Source: CAVVXN01 sp963772585 (GTDB taxonomy: Bacteria; Planctomycetota; PLA2; JAEUHO01). From it: 64,000 nucleotides of DNA. This document shows, in pieces, positions 23,528-33,427 of this stretch. The stretch covers positions 496,001 through 560,000 of the forward strand of contig CAVYXV010000009.1 of assembly GCA_963772585.1 (NCBI GenBank). Reading direction: 5' to 3'. A program made the position numbers and the translations under genes. The notes beneath the pieces were generated by a model, which worked only from the letters and a program-made list of their open reading frames with translations, searched no databases and was not told the origin of the DNA. Every line of letters begins with the position of its first letter. The first letter of the stretch is position 1.

Positions 23528-24625
23528 ATGTCGAACGTCGCCCGGGACCGGATCCGCCGCTGCCTGGCGATGATTCCCCTCATCCGCGCCCGGCCCGGGA
23601 TCCGCATCCCGGATCTCGCCTCGATCTTCGGCGTCCGCGAAGAGGAAATCTGGGATGACATCACGGAGGTGCTCACGCTCTGCGGCGTGCCTCCGTACCT
23701 GCCGCACAACTACCTCGTGCTCTCCATCCACGGCGACCGCGTGAGCATCCGCTTCGCCGAGCACATGAGCCGTCCGGTGCACCTCACGCTCCAGGAGGCC
23801 CTGGCGATCGACCTCGCCCTCAAGAGCATCTCGGGGGGGCGGCCGCCCACGTTCGGCGACGCCGCGCCTCGGCTGCGGCAGAAGCTGAGGCACCTGCTGG
23901 GCGGATCGGAGCGACAGGCCCTGGAGGCGTTCGATCGCGGGCTGGCCGGCCGACCGCCGCCGGACCTCGTGATCGAGACGATCCGGCTCCTGAAGGAGGC
24001 GATGGCCCGGAACCTGTGTGTGGAGATCGTCTACTACACCGGCAGCCGGGACATGGTCAGCACGCGGACGGTCGAGCCCTTCGGCCTGGTGGACCACCGG
24101 GGCAGCTGGTACCTGATCGCTCGCGACCACCTGCGGGAGCGGGAACTGCCCTTCCGCGTGGACCGCATCCGCACCGCGCGCCTGCTCCCCGACCTGGAGT
24201 ACGAGGTCCCGGACGACTTCACGACGGAGGCGTATCGCCGCGACCAGATGTGGCGCGAGGGGCCCCAGGACATCGATGTCAAGGTCTACTTCGACGCCGC
24301 CGCCGCCCCGCGAATCCGGGAGAGCGCTCCCAAGCGCGACGTGAAGGAACAGGGGGACGGCGGCGTCGTCCGCACGTTCCGGATCCAGCGAGGGCGGCCG
24401 CGCTGGCTCTACACGCACGTCGCGCGACACGGCCCCCACGCCGAGGTCCTTTCGCCGCCCGAGGTCCGGCGGGGGATGGCGCACTTCCTCGACGGCGTGC
24501 TCGCCGTCGTGAGCGACGGGCCATCCACGGCGATCGGCGCACCCGCTCCGAAGAAGCCGGCGGCGACCGCCGCCGCCCGGAGCCGACCTCGGCGGGCCCG
24601 GACCCGTCGCCGTCCGAAGGCCTGA
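23528..24625 (+). CDS. WYL-domain transcriptional regulator (PafC/YafY-like)
   Basis: This encodes 365 residues from an ATG at 23528. The N-terminal 75 residues look like a winged helix (IRIPDLASIFGVREEEIWDDITEVLTLCGVPPY). The WYL domain follows, with VEIVYYTGSRDMVSTRTVEPFGLVDHRGSWYLIARDH (about 160-197) and RVDRIRTARLL. A WCX-like ligand domain comes next and the last 30 residues are a basic Ala/Arg/Lys tail. WYL regulators sense nucleic acids or nucleotides, often in DNA-damage or stress control. A single copy is present rather than a PafBC pair. The target is unknown. Confidence 0.85.
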   Translation: MSNVARDRIRRCLAMIPLIRARPGIRIPDLASIFGVREEEIWDDITEVLTLCGVPPYLPHNYLVLSIHGDRVSIRFAEHMSRPVHLTLQEALAIDLALKSISGGRPPTFGDAAPRLRQKLRHLLGGSERQALEAFDRGLAGRPPPDLVIETIRLLKEAMARNLCVEIVYYTGSRDMVSTRTVEPFGLVDHRGSWYLIARDHLRERELPFRVDRIRTARLLPDLEYEVPDDFTTEAYRRDQMWREGPQDIDVKVYFDAAAAPRIRESAPKRDVKEQGDGGVVRTFRIQRGRPRWLYTHVARHGPHAEVLSPPEVRRGMAHFLDGVLAVVSDGPSTAIGAPAPKKPAATAAARSRPRRARTRRRPKA

Positions 24626-24695
24626 CGGCCCGCGCGGGAGACGGCGAGGCCCGATGGATCCGGGCCCGTGCCTGGGATTGGGCCGGTGGGTTCGC

Positions 24696-24701
24696 TATGA
24701 T
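24696..24701 (+). promoter_or_regulatory. -10 box before the double-propeller gene
   Basis: TATGAT, one base off consensus, lies about 60 bases upstream of the ATG at 24762, which has a strong GGAAGGAGG site. A -35 element was not recognised. Confidence 0.4.
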
Positions 24702-24761
24702 CGGCCGCACTTGGCGGGGCGCGGGGGCGCGGTCCGTCGGCGCGACGGAAGGAGGATGTGC

Positions 24762-27700
24762 ATGGCGGCCAAGGGCATTCGTGGGGTCCTCCGGAGGGTC
24801 GGCTGGTTGGGAGCGGTGGCGCTCCTCCTCGTCGGGGGGACACGGGCCTACCCGGATGACGGCGCGGAGGAGGTGACGTGGACCTCCAGCACCGCGGGGC
24901 TCGAGGTGACGGGCCTCAGCGCCCTCGCCATGCACCCGAAGCGCCCGGACCGGCTCTTCGCCCACGTCCACGGCGTCGGCGTGGCCCGCTCCGCCGACGA
25001 CGGCCAGACGTGGGAGACGCTCCACCAGGGGCTCGATCCCCGGCACGTGCCGGGCCCGCGCGATGACGTGCAGATCGCCGTGGATTCCCGGGAGGAGGAC
25101 GTCGTCTGGCTCGTCACCAAGGGGCACGTCTACAAGTCCGAGAACGGCGGCGAGAACTGGCGGAGCGCCACCACGGGCGCCCTGGTGTCCTACTCGTGGG
25201 ACAAGCGCACGAGCGAATACCACGTCCGGGGCGTCGCCGTCGATCCGAACAAGAGCGTCCACGTCCTCGCCGGGACGCGGACGGCCGGGGAGATGCGGGG
25301 CGGCCTGTACGAGACCTGGGACGGCGGCAAGACCTGGGAGCAGATCGCCGGCACGGACATGCCGAAGAGCGGGCTGGGCTTCGACGCCTGGCCGATCGTC
25401 CTCGACCCGCGGACGGACAAGAACGTCGTCGTCGGCGGCTCGGGTGGCGTCTGGTACAGCGACGACCGTGGCCGGGATTTCACGCGCGTGGATCCCGGCG
25501 AGTTGGGCCAACACGACGTCCGCGACATGACGCCCGTGTACGGTCGCAGCCGCGAGATCTACCTGGCGGACGCCCGCGGGCTCTGGCGCTCCCGCGACGG
25601 GGGCCGGCGGTGGGACAAGAAGCCCCTCGTCCAAGGCGACTGCGTTGCCGTCGGGCGGGCCTCATGGAGCAAGAACCTGATCCTCGCCGCCTTCCGGGAA
25701 AGAGGCCTCGTCCGGAGCGACGACGGCGGGCGGGAGTGGACCGACATCGGCCTGGCCGACGCCGACATCCGCGAGATCTTCGCGCATCCGCGCAACAAGG
25801 ACATCGTCTACTTCGCCTCGCCGACGACCGGGCTCTACATCTCCAAGGACGCCGGCGAGACCGTCGAGCCGGTGAGCATGAACGTGAAGCCCGTGGTCCC
25901 GGGCCTCGTCTGGGTCGCCACGCAACCGGCGGCGGCCGGACACTTCCTCGCCGTGAGCGACGTGGGGCGCGTCTGGACCTCCACGGACGATGCCGTCACC
26001 TGGACTCCCGCCGGTCGGCTCACGAACCGTCCCGATCGGATCGTCGGCGATCCCGCGTCCGCGGATACCTGGTACGCGACGGGCGACGCGCTCTTGAAGA
26101 CCGAGGACGGCGGCGCCACGTGGAGCGAGGTCTGGAAGCCCGAGGATCCCGAGGAGCGGATCGAGGGGTTCCACCACCTGGCCGACGGCAGCCTCTATTT
26201 CGTCCTGGATCGGTCCCGCCAACTGGTGCGGAGCGCCGACGGCGTGAGCTGGACCGTCGTCAAGCCGCCGGGGAAGAGCGCCGAGCTCGAGGCGACGGAT
26301 CTCGCCGTGGACACGTCGGACTCGAAACACCTGCTCGCGGCGACCCGGGCGACCATCGAGCCGTGGACGCCGAAGGAGGAGGAGGGCGGTCCCTACGAGT
26401 CCTGGGACGGGGGCAACTCGTGGCATCAACTCACGGAGGGCCTCGGCGAGGAGAAGAAGCAGCGTCCGCGGCACTGGAACCGCGGGCGGATGGTCGAGAT
26501 CCTGCCCGGGGCGGGCATGCTGCTCTACGCGGCGGAGGATCTCGGCCTGTTCGCGCGTCGCGTGGTCGGCCCGAAGGAGAAGCCGGACATCGAGCCCCGG
26601 TGGATCGACCTCGGCCTGCCGTTGCCGCAGACCCGCCTGCTGGCCTGGTACGTCGCGCCCGCGGCGGGCGATCAGCCCTCGGAAGTCGTCTTCCAGATCG
26701 GCGGCGAGAACGAGGCGCGCGCCCTCGTGAAGACGACGGTGGAGAAGATCGTCGAGCGCGTGACCGCGGTCGAGGGCGGCGAGGAGAAACCCGAGGGGAC
26801 CATCTGGGACACGCTGCCCGACCCGGGCAGCGTGCTGGCCTGCCTGGTGGGCGATCCACACGTGCCGGGGCGCCTCCTGGGCACGGATGCGCGGGGCCAG
26901 CGGGGGGTCCTGATGCTCGGGAAGCCGGGGACCGCCGAGGCCGCGGCACCCGACAAGCCGACGCCGGACAGGCCGACGCCCCCCAAGCCCGCGCCGTCCG
27001 GCGCGGACGCGGCGCCGAAGGCGCCCGAGGGGCTGCTGGGCTTTTCCGCGGGCGCGGACGGCGCGGTCCGCGTCTGGGACATTTCGCAGCAAAAGCCCCT
27101 CGCGAACCTCGTGGGCCACACCGGCGAGGTGTTCGACCTCGCGCTGGCGCCGGACGAGTCCGTGGTCGTGACGGGCGGCGAGGACGGCGTCGCCCGGGCG
27201 TTCGACGCAACCTCCGGCGAGGTCCGCGCGACGCTCGACCGGAAGGACCAGGACACGGCCGTGAACGCCGTGGCCTTCGGCCCTGCGTCGGACAAGGTGT
27301 ACCTGGGGACGGAGTCCTCCTGGTCGGTCCTCGAGTGGACGCTGCCGGGACAGGACACGCGGGAGTTCGTCGGCCACTCGGCCGCGGTGCTCGCGGTCGC
27401 CGTATCGCCGGACGGCACGAGGGTCGCGTCCGGAAGCCGCGACCACACGGTCCGTCTGTGGAGCGTCGAGAGCACCGTGAGTACGGCCCGCTTCGACTTC
27501 GGAGCGGAGGTGCTGACCGTGGCATTCTCCCCCGACGGGTCCCGGCTCTACGCAGGCGGCCGCGGGGCCGCGGTGAAGGTCTTCGACGTCGCCGGGGGCA
27601 CGATGGTGGCCGGCGGGGACGTGCAAGGATCGTACGTCACGGACATCGTCGTCTCCCCGGACGGCTCGCTGCTCTACGTGTCCGGGGACAAGGGCGTGCG

Positions 27701-27989
27701 GGCCGTGTCCGCCGCCGACCTGTCGCCGGCCGAGACGCCCGCGGGCGGCGCCTTCCACGGTCCGAAGGGGGCCGTGTTCTCACTCGCCCTGTCGAAGGAC
27801 GGGTCGTGGTTGTTCGGTGGCGACGCCGAGAACGCCGTCTGGCTCTGGTGGACCGGCGCGGCCGAGCCCGTCTGGTCCGTAGCGGCGGCCCACGCGGGCG
27901 CCGTGCACGCCGTCGCCCTGACGCCCGACGTGGCGAAGCCCGAGCAGCCGGCGGCCTCGGACGCCGGCGCGAACGACAAGGACGAGTGA
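24762..27989 (+). CDS. Secreted double beta-propeller protein: Asp-box (BNR/sortilin-like) plus WD40
   Basis: This encodes 1075 residues. Two ATGs fit (24756 and 24762); 24762 is chosen because GGAAGGAGG abuts the first and leaves six bases to the second. The N-terminus is a signal peptide. About ten Asp-box turns (SxDxGxxW, for example SADDGQTW, SENGGENW, TWDGGKTW, TEDGGATW) cover residues 60-560, as in sialidase or VPS10-type propellers. A Pro/Lys/Ala linker near 730-755 leads to at least six WD40 repeats with SPDG turns and GHSAAVLAVAVSPDG-type blades. No catalytic sialidase residues were recognised. It is probably an extracytoplasmic binding scaffold. The gene ends four bases from the convergent MacB permease gene. 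Confidence 0.85.
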   Translation: MAAKGIRGVLRRVGWLGAVALLLVGGTRAYPDDGAEEVTWTSSTAGLEVTGLSALAMHPKRPDRLFAHVHGVGVARSADDGQTWETLHQGLDPRHVPGPRDDVQIAVDSREEDVVWLVTKGHVYKSENGGENWRSATTGALVSYSWDKRTSEYHVRGVAVDPNKSVHVLAGTRTAGEMRGGLYETWDGGKTWEQIAGTDMPKSGLGFDAWPIVLDPRTDKNVVVGGSGGVWYSDDRGRDFTRVDPGELGQHDVRDMTPVYGRSREIYLADARGLWRSRDGGRRWDKKPLVQGDCVAVGRASWSKNLILAAFRERGLVRSDDGGREWTDIGLADADIREIFAHPRNKDIVYFASPTTGLYISKDAGETVEPVSMNVKPVVPGLVWVATQPAAAGHFLAVSDVGRVWTSTDDAVTWTPAGRLTNRPDRIVGDPASADTWYATGDALLKTEDGGATWSEVWKPEDPEERIEGFHHLADGSLYFVLDRSRQLVRSADGVSWTVVKPPGKSAELEATDLAVDTSDSKHLLAATRATIEPWTPKEEEGGPYESWDGGNSWHQLTEGLGEEKKQRPRHWNRGRMVEILPGAGMLLYAAEDLGLFARRVVGPKEKPDIEPRWIDLGLPLPQTRLLAWYVAPAAGDQPSEVVFQIGGENEARALVKTTVEKIVERVTAVEGGEEKPEGTIWDTLPDPGSVLACLVGDPHVPGRLLGTDARGQRGVLMLGKPGTAEAAAPDKPTPDRPTPPKPAPSGADAAPKAPEGLLGFSAGADGAVRVWDISQQKPLANLVGHTGEVFDLALAPDESVVVTGGEDGVARAFDATSGEVRATLDRKDQDTAVNAVAFGPASDKVYLGTESSWSVLEWTLPGQDTREFVGHSAAVLAVAVSPDGTRVASGSRDHTVRLWSVESTVSTARFDFGAEVLTVAFSPDGSRLYAGGRGAAVKVFDVAGGTMVAGGDVQGSYVTDIVVSPDGSLLYVSGDKGVRAVSAADLSPAETPAGGAFHGPKGAVFSLALSKDGSWLFGGDAENAVWLWWTGAAEPVWSVAAAHAGAVHAVALTPDVAKPEQPAASDAGANDKDE

Positions 27990-27993
27990 GCCG

Positions 27994-29250
27994 TCACTCG
28001 CGCCGGAGGGCTTCCACCGGGTCGAGGGAGGCGGCACGCGCTGCCGGATAGATGCCGAAGACGACGCCCACGAGGGCGGAGATCCCGAAGGCGAGGGCGA
28101 GCGACCACGGCGTGACGAGCGTCGGCATGCCGAAAATGTGGGAGACGAGCATCGGGATCAGGACCCCCAGGAGCAGCCCGAGCGCCCCTCCTCCGATCGA
28201 CAGGAGGACCGTCTCCGCCAGGAAGTGCACGATGATGTGGCGTTTCCGGGCGCCGACCGCGCGCCGGATGCCGATCTCGCGGGTCCTCTCCATCACGCTG
28301 GCCAACATGATGTTCATGATGCCGATGCCGCCCACCACGAGGGAGATCGCGGCGATCACGCTGAGGACCCACGCCCAGAGGCGCTTCTGCTCCTTGGCTT
28401 CGTTGAGCAGTTCGAGGGGGACCGTCAGGCGCACGTCGTCCTTCGGGTACCAGCGCTCCACGATCGCCCGGAGCGCGGTCGCCACGATCGGGACGGTTTC
28501 CAGGGCGTCGGCCTCGACGACGATGCGGTGGAGCTGGACCCGCTGCAGCGACATCGATCCGCTCGCGAAGTTCCGGATCACCGCCCCGTAGCGCTCGTCC
28601 ATCGTGGTGAGCGGGATGAAGATCGCCGCGTCCGCGTCCATGACCGCGCCGCCCGGCGCGTCCCCGCGCGCGGCCAGCACGCCGACGACCTTGTAGGCGA
28701 GGGGACCCGCCCAGACGCTCCGTCCCACGGGGTCCGCCGCGAAGAACAAGCGGTCGGCGACCTCCGCGCCGAGCACGCACACCGCGCGGCGCTCGGCCAT
28801 GTCTGCCGCGCTCAGGAAGCGGCCGTCGTCGAGGTGGAGGTTGGCCACCTCCGCGTAGTCGGGGGTGGTGCTGGCGACGACCGCGGTGAACTTCCGGGGG
28901 CCGTAGCGGATCTCCTCGGGGAGGTCCCTCCGCGGCACCACGTCGTTCACGTGGGGCACGCTGTCCAGGATCCGCTCGACGTCGATGTGCTTCAAGCCGT
29001 ACTCGAGGACGCGTTGGCGGGTGTCGCTCGCGTTCTCGCCCGCGGCGGGGGCCTGCGACGTCAGGAGGATGTTCCGGCTGCCCATCCGGCGGATGCGCTC
29101 CTGGGCGTCCTGGCTCGCCCCTTCCACGATCGCCAGCATCGCGACGACCGACCCCACGCCGAGCACGATTCCGAGCACGGTCAGCAAGGAGCGGAGCCGG
29201 TGGAGCCAGAGGCTCTTCCAGGCGAGGGACGCGACGCGCAGCGGACTCAC
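27994..29250 (-). CDS. MacB-type ABC transporter permease
   Basis: This encodes 418 residues from a GTG at 29250 that overlaps the ATPase stop (GTGA). Helix 1 is near residues 18-40 (LLTVLGIVLGVGSVVAMLAI). A large periplasmic domain spans about 45-285, and three C-terminal helices follow with the FtsX-family GGIGIMNIMLASVMERTREIGIRRAVGARKRHI motif. It ends DPVEALRRE, as MacB/LolC-type permeases do. With the ATPase, HlyD-like adaptor and TolC-like factor it forms a tripartite mechanotransmission exporter. The substrate is not evident. Confidence 0.93.
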   Translation of the reverse strand: MSPLRVASLAWKSLWLHRLRSLLTVLGIVLGVGSVVAMLAIVEGASQDAQERIRRMGSRNILLTSQAPAAGENASDTRQRVLEYGLKHIDVERILDSVPHVNDVVPRRDLPEEIRYGPRKFTAVVASTTPDYAEVANLHLDDGRFLSAADMAERRAVCVLGAEVADRLFFAADPVGRSVWAGPLAYKVVGVLAARGDAPGGAVMDADAAIFIPLTTMDERYGAVIRNFASGSMSLQRVQLHRIVVEADALETVPIVATALRAIVERWYPKDDVRLTVPLELLNEAKEQKRLWAWVLSVIAAISLVVGGIGIMNIMLASVMERTREIGIRRAVGARKRHIIVHFLAETVLLSIGGGALGLLLGVLIPMLVSHIFGMPTLVTPWSLALAFGISALVGVVFGIYPAARAASLDPVEALRRE

Positions 29251-29933
29251 GAGCGCACCTCGATCCGATCGATGCGACCGTCGAGCATGTGCAGGACACG
29301 GTGTGCGCGGGCGGCGATGGTGGGGTCGTGGGTGACGAGGACGATCGTGACGCCCTCGGCGTTGAGCTGGTCGAACAGGTCGAGGATCTCGATGCCGGTG
29401 TTCGAGTCCAGGTTGCCCGTGGGCTCGTCGCCGAGGATGAGGCTCGGACGGTTGGAGAGGGCGCGGGCGATCGCGACGCGCTGCTGCTGACCGCCGGACA
29501 GTTGCGTGGGACGGTGGTTGAGCCGTCCGGCGAGCCCCATGCGGGTGGCGAGCTCGATCGCGCGGTCCCGCGCCTCCCGCGTGGACACGCCGGCGTACTC
29601 GAGCGGGACCTCGATGTTCTCGAGGATCGTCAGGTGGGGGATCAGGTTGTAGGACTGGAAGACGAAGCCGAGGAGGAGGTTGCGCATCCGGGACAGCTGG
29701 TCGTCCTCGAGCTGGGAGACGTCGTGTCCGTCGAGCACGTACGTGCCTTCGGAGGGCCGGTCGAGGCAGCCCAGGACGTTCAGCATCGTGGACTTGCCGG
29801 AACCGGACTGGCCCATGATCGCGAGGTACTCGCCCGACTGGACGCCGAGGTCCACCCGGTCCAGCGCCCGGACCTCGGTCTCGCCCATGCGGTAGAGGCG
29901 CGAGACGCCGCGTAGCTCCGCCACGACGCTCAT
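29247..29933 (-). CDS. MacB/LolD-type ABC transporter ATPase
   Basis: This encodes 228 residues from an ATG at 29933, overlapping the adaptor gene by four bases. Walker A is GQSGSGKST (about 40-48), the Q-loop is GFVFQSYNLIPHLTILENIEVPL, the signature is LSGGQQQR, Walker B is LILGDEPTGNLD and the switch His is in VTHDP. The NLIPHLT and EPTGNLDS details are typical of the MacB/LolD/FtsE group. It powers the permease encoded immediately downstream. Confidence 0.95.
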   Translation of the reverse strand: MSVVAELRGVSRLYRMGETEVRALDRVDLGVQSGEYLAIMGQSGSGKSTMLNVLGCLDRPSEGTYVLDGHDVSQLEDDQLSRMRNLLLGFVFQSYNLIPHLTILENIEVPLEYAGVSTREARDRAIELATRMGLAGRLNHRPTQLSGGQQQRVAIARALSNRPSLILGDEPTGNLDSNTGIEILDLFDQLNAEGVTIVLVTHDPTIAARAHRVLHMLDGRIDRIEVRS

Positions 29934-31738
29934 CGGCCGCTCCGGTTTCTCCCCCCCCCGCCCGCGCCACCGCCTCCCGTCGGCGAGGGACGCGGTGCCA
30001 TCACCCCGCCCCCGACACCCTCGTCCTTCTTCGCACCAAGGTCGGGCCTGCGGGAGCCCGAGCCGAGGCGGGACGTACGGTGGGGGGCCAGCAGGATCGT
30101 CTCCCCCTCCTTCAGCCCCTCCTTGATCTCCACCATGACGTCGTTCGACATGCCGAGCACGACCGTCCGGCTCGCCGTCGTCCCGTCGGGCTGGACCACC
30201 TGTACGGCGGGACGATCGGCCGTTCCCGCGATGGCCTGGACCGGCACCGCGACGACGTCGGGCAGGTCGGCGACGAGGATCTCCACCTTGGCGCTCATGC
30301 CCGGACGGAGGCCCGGGGGCACGTCGTCGAGGCTCATCTCGGTGGAGTAGACCTTCAGGTCGGGGTTCAGCCAGGAGTCGGGCGGATCCGGGAGCCGGGC
30401 GACGCTGACCACCGTCCCGGGGATGGCGCGGTCCTTGAACGCGTCCACGACCACGTGGACCGACTGCCCCTCGCGGACCTTCTCCACGACCGACTCGTGC
30501 ACGCTGACCTTCACACCGAGGCTCGAGAGATCGGGGATCTCGATGATCGGCTGTCGTTCCTGGACGATCGTGCCCTCCTGGATCGCGTCGTCGCTGCGCC
30601 AGCGCCGCTGGCGACGGCTCGACGCGTACACGACGAGGCCGGGTTGCGTGGCGTGGATCTGGGCGACCTCGATCTGCTCCTGCAGCTTCTTGAAGCGATC
30701 GGCCTTGAGGTCCTGCTGCTCCTTCCTGGAGCGCACGTTGGCGGCCTCGCGAGCCTCCGAGGATCGCGCGCTCTTGGCGGTCCGGTCCGACTGCGCCTCG
30801 GCCTCGATGAGGTTGGAGAGCAGTTGCTCGACCTCCTTGCGGAAGTCGTAGGTGACGTATTGGTCCCTGGCCGTCTTGGCCCGGTCGAGTTCGATCCGCC
30901 GACGCTCCAGGGCGATCCTGTCGGCCTCCTCCTCTTCGCGGCTGACGTAGCCCTTGTCGAGCAGGCGGGTGGACCAGTCGCGTTTGACCTCCGCGCGACG
31001 TAGCTCCTCTTCCGCAAGCGAGATGTCCGTGTCGAGCAGCCGCAGGGTCTGGAGGGCCTCGCCCGCGAGGTGATCGCTCTGGAGGCACTCGAGGATCAGG
31101 CCTTCCGGTGCGACGGTCCCGATCACGGGCGCCGGGATGTCGTCGCTGCCTCCTGAGCCGCCATCGGTGGCGACTGCCGCGCCGACCGGCAAGGGCGAGT
31201 CGGTCTCGGCAGGATTGCAGGAGTCGAGCAACTCGTCCGCGAGCTTCTTGCCCACGTAGCGCTCCAGGTCGAGGCGCGCGAAACGCACTTCCAACCCGGC
31301 CTTGCGGAGTTCGCTGGCGTTCTGCTGGCGCTGGATGTCGAGCGTGGAGACCGCGTTTTCGTACGAGGCGACCGCGGAGGCCAGATCGATCTTCTGCGCG
31401 TTCAGCTTCTCCTCGAGCTCCGCCACGTCGAGCTGGACGAGCAGGCGCTCCTGCTGGACGTCCTCCGGCGTGATGACGGTTCCCTCGGGAATGATGTAGA
31501 GGATGGCGGCCCTCCCCTCGACCCGACTCGTGATCGTCTGCGACCGGAGGGCCTCGATGCTCCCCGACTCCAGGACGCTGATCCGCAACGGCCCGCGGCT
31601 CACGGTGTGCACGGGGCGATCGGCGAACTCGGCCGCGGGGTCGGGCCGGAGGAGGAACCACCACGTCCCCGCGGCCGCGACCGCCACCAGCAGGATCACG
31701 ACGACGAGGACCCACGGAAACCGACGCACGGCAGCCAT
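29930..31738 (-). CDS. HlyD/MacA-type periplasmic adaptor protein
   Basis: This encodes 602 residues from an ATG at 31738. One N-terminal membrane helix (about 9-29) anchors it. A barrel-sandwich half follows (SGSIEALRSQTITSRVEGRAA), then a long coiled-coil hairpin (about 100-370) interrupted by a Gly/Pro-rich insert near 165-210, and the second half (ATQPGLVVYASS). The beta-barrel and membrane-proximal domains end with DVVAVPVQAI. A Gly-rich low-complexity tail closes it. The adaptor joins the MacB-like pump to the TolC-like factor encoded ten bases upstream. The insert makes it longer than the usual MacA (about 370 residues). Confidence 0.9.
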   Translation of the reverse strand: MAAVRRFPWVLVVVILLVAVAAAGTWWFLLRPDPAAEFADRPVHTVSRGPLRISVLESGSIEALRSQTITSRVEGRAAILYIIPEGTVITPEDVQQERLLVQLDVAELEEKLNAQKIDLASAVASYENAVSTLDIQRQQNASELRKAGLEVRFARLDLERYVGKKLADELLDSCNPAETDSPLPVGAAVATDGGSGGSDDIPAPVIGTVAPEGLILECLQSDHLAGEALQTLRLLDTDISLAEEELRRAEVKRDWSTRLLDKGYVSREEEEADRIALERRRIELDRAKTARDQYVTYDFRKEVEQLLSNLIEAEAQSDRTAKSARSSEAREAANVRSRKEQQDLKADRFKKLQEQIEVAQIHATQPGLVVYASSRRQRRWRSDDAIQEGTIVQERQPIIEIPDLSSLGVKVSVHESVVEKVREGQSVHVVVDAFKDRAIPGTVVSVARLPDPPDSWLNPDLKVYSTEMSLDDVPPGLRPGMSAKVEILVADLPDVVAVPVQAIAGTADRPAVQVVQPDGTTASRTVVLGMSNDVMVEIKEGLKEGETILLAPHRTSRLGSGSRRPDLGAKKDEGVGGGVMAPRPSPTGGGGAGGGGRNRSGR

Positions 31739-31747
31739 GGCACCACG

Positions 31748-33427
31748 CTATCCGCGATCGGGCGCCTCCGCTCCATTCATCGCGGCGGCGGCACCACCTT
31801 CCGGGGCTTTCTCCGGGACGTTCGGCGTGGCCGAGGCGTTCGGTCGCCGGAGGGGCTCCACCCAGAGCCCGTCCGACCCCACCTGGAGCACGCCCACGTC
31901 GCTCAGCAGGACGAGACGGGCGATCGCGTGGTCCACGAGCGCGCGGGTGAGGGCGTTGCGAGCCGTGACGAGAGCGGTCTCGGCGTCCAGCCGGTCGCGG
32001 GTCGTGGCGCGCCCCGCCTCGAGCAACTGGTCCGTGCTGTCCACCCGCGCTTCCGCGAGCTTGACCGCCTGCGCCTCGATTTCGTAGCTCTGGCGCGCCC
32101 GCTCGAGCTGGCGCTCCGCCTCCCGGACGTCGAACGTGACCTGGTCTTCGAGCGCCTCGCGCTGACGGCGTGCCCGCATCGCCTGGATCAGCGACGCGCG
32201 GAAGGCGTTTCGCTCCGCAGTGCGTTCGACCGGGAGATCGAGCTCGAGGCCGACGAGGAGATCGAGGTCGAGGTGGTCGAAGGCGCCTCGGACGCCGACG
32301 TTGCGCGTCGTCGCCTGATTGAGAACGAGATCCACTTGGGGGCCCAGGGCGTCCTTGGCCACGAGCGTCTGGCGGAGGGCGTCCTCCTCCGCGTCGACGA
32401 CGTTTCGGAGGTCGAGGCGTCGTTCGAGCGCGACACGGACCGCCGTCTCCTCCTCCACGGGCACGGGACGCGGCCCCTCCTCGCGAAGCGCGACGAGGTT
32501 CTCCTCCGGAAGCTCGACCTCGACGTCCACGGGGATTCCGAGCGTGAGCTTGAAGCCATCGAGGGATCCCTCGAATCGCGTGCGGGCGTCGAGGACGCTA
32601 CTGTCCGCCTCCAGCAGACGCTGGCGCGTCTGGTCGACCTCGAAGTTCGGGACACGGCCCGCCTCGAGGTTCGCCTCCTGCTGGCTGAGGAGCCGCGCGA
32701 GGCTCTGTTGGGTGAGCTCCGCGTTGTGCCAGGAGTCGCGCGTCTCCAGCAGGCGGTAGTAGTCCGACGAGATGTCGACGGTGAATTGCTGCTGGAAGCG
32801 CGCGTAGGTCCGGAGCGCGTAGAGGACGTCGCGCTCCGCCTGGGTCAGCGGTTCTCGGGCGACCCAGCCCTTTCCACGGGCGAGCGGGATCCGGACGTCG
32901 GCGCTCAGGACGGAACGGGCGAAATCGAAAGGGTCGCCCGAGAGCAGGCTGGCGAAGAAGCCGCTGGCGAGGTCGAGGACGACGGACGCGCCGTTCTCGA
33001 ACTGCCTCGACGCGCTCCCCGCGACGCTGCCTTGCGGGGTGACCTCGTCGTTCGTCGCGCGGCCCTCGAGTCCGAATGCGGCGCCGAAGATGGAGTCGTA
33101 CTCGTGGCGCACGCCGGTGAGATCCAAGGCCGCGAGGTAGGTCTCCTCGCGTTGCCGTAGATACGAACGCGAGGACGCGGCCGCCAGCTTCAGTGCGTCT
33201 TCGAGGGTGAGGCGCCACGACCGTTTCGTCCGGCGCGCCTCGGCGACACGGTCGGCGACGTCCACGTCCATGTGGCCGACGACATCGGGGACGACGCGGC
33301 GCCTCTCCTGGAGGGTTCCGTACACCTCGGTGTCCGCGCACTCCTTCGTGAAGCGATTGCATCCCGCGAGCCCCGACGGGACCGTCAGGAACAAGATCGC
33401 GAGGAGGACGAGCCGGGGGTGCCTCAC
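31748..33427 (-). CDS. TolC-type outer membrane efflux lipoprotein
   Basis: This encodes 559 residues from a GTG at 33427 that overlaps the preceding small gene by four bases (GTGA). The signal peptide ends in a lipobox (GLAGC, about residue 22). Two outer-membrane-efflux repeats are visible as long helices with strand segments: the first includes NAELTQQSLARLLSQQEANLEAGRVPNFEVDQTRQRLLEAD, the second VDSTDQLLEAGRATTRDRLDAETALVTARNALTRALVDH. Such proteins trimerise into the outer-membrane channel-tunnel. The C-terminal 45 residues are Pro/Ala-rich and extend past the core. Confidence 0.9.
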   Translation of the reverse strand: MRHPRLVLLAILFLTVPSGLAGCNRFTKECADTEVYGTLQERRRVVPDVVGHMDVDVADRVAEARRTKRSWRLTLEDALKLAAASSRSYLRQREETYLAALDLTGVRHEYDSIFGAAFGLEGRATNDEVTPQGSVAGSASRQFENGASVVLDLASGFFASLLSGDPFDFARSVLSADVRIPLARGKGWVAREPLTQAERDVLYALRTYARFQQQFTVDISSDYYRLLETRDSWHNAELTQQSLARLLSQQEANLEAGRVPNFEVDQTRQRLLEADSSVLDARTRFEGSLDGFKLTLGIPVDVEVELPEENLVALREEGPRPVPVEEETAVRVALERRLDLRNVVDAEEDALRQTLVAKDALGPQVDLVLNQATTRNVGVRGAFDHLDLDLLVGLELDLPVERTAERNAFRASLIQAMRARRQREALEDQVTFDVREAERQLERARQSYEIEAQAVKLAEARVDSTDQLLEAGRATTRDRLDAETALVTARNALTRALVDHAIARLVLLSDVGVLQVGSDGLWVEPLRRPNASATPNVPEKAPEGGAAAAMNGAEAPDRG

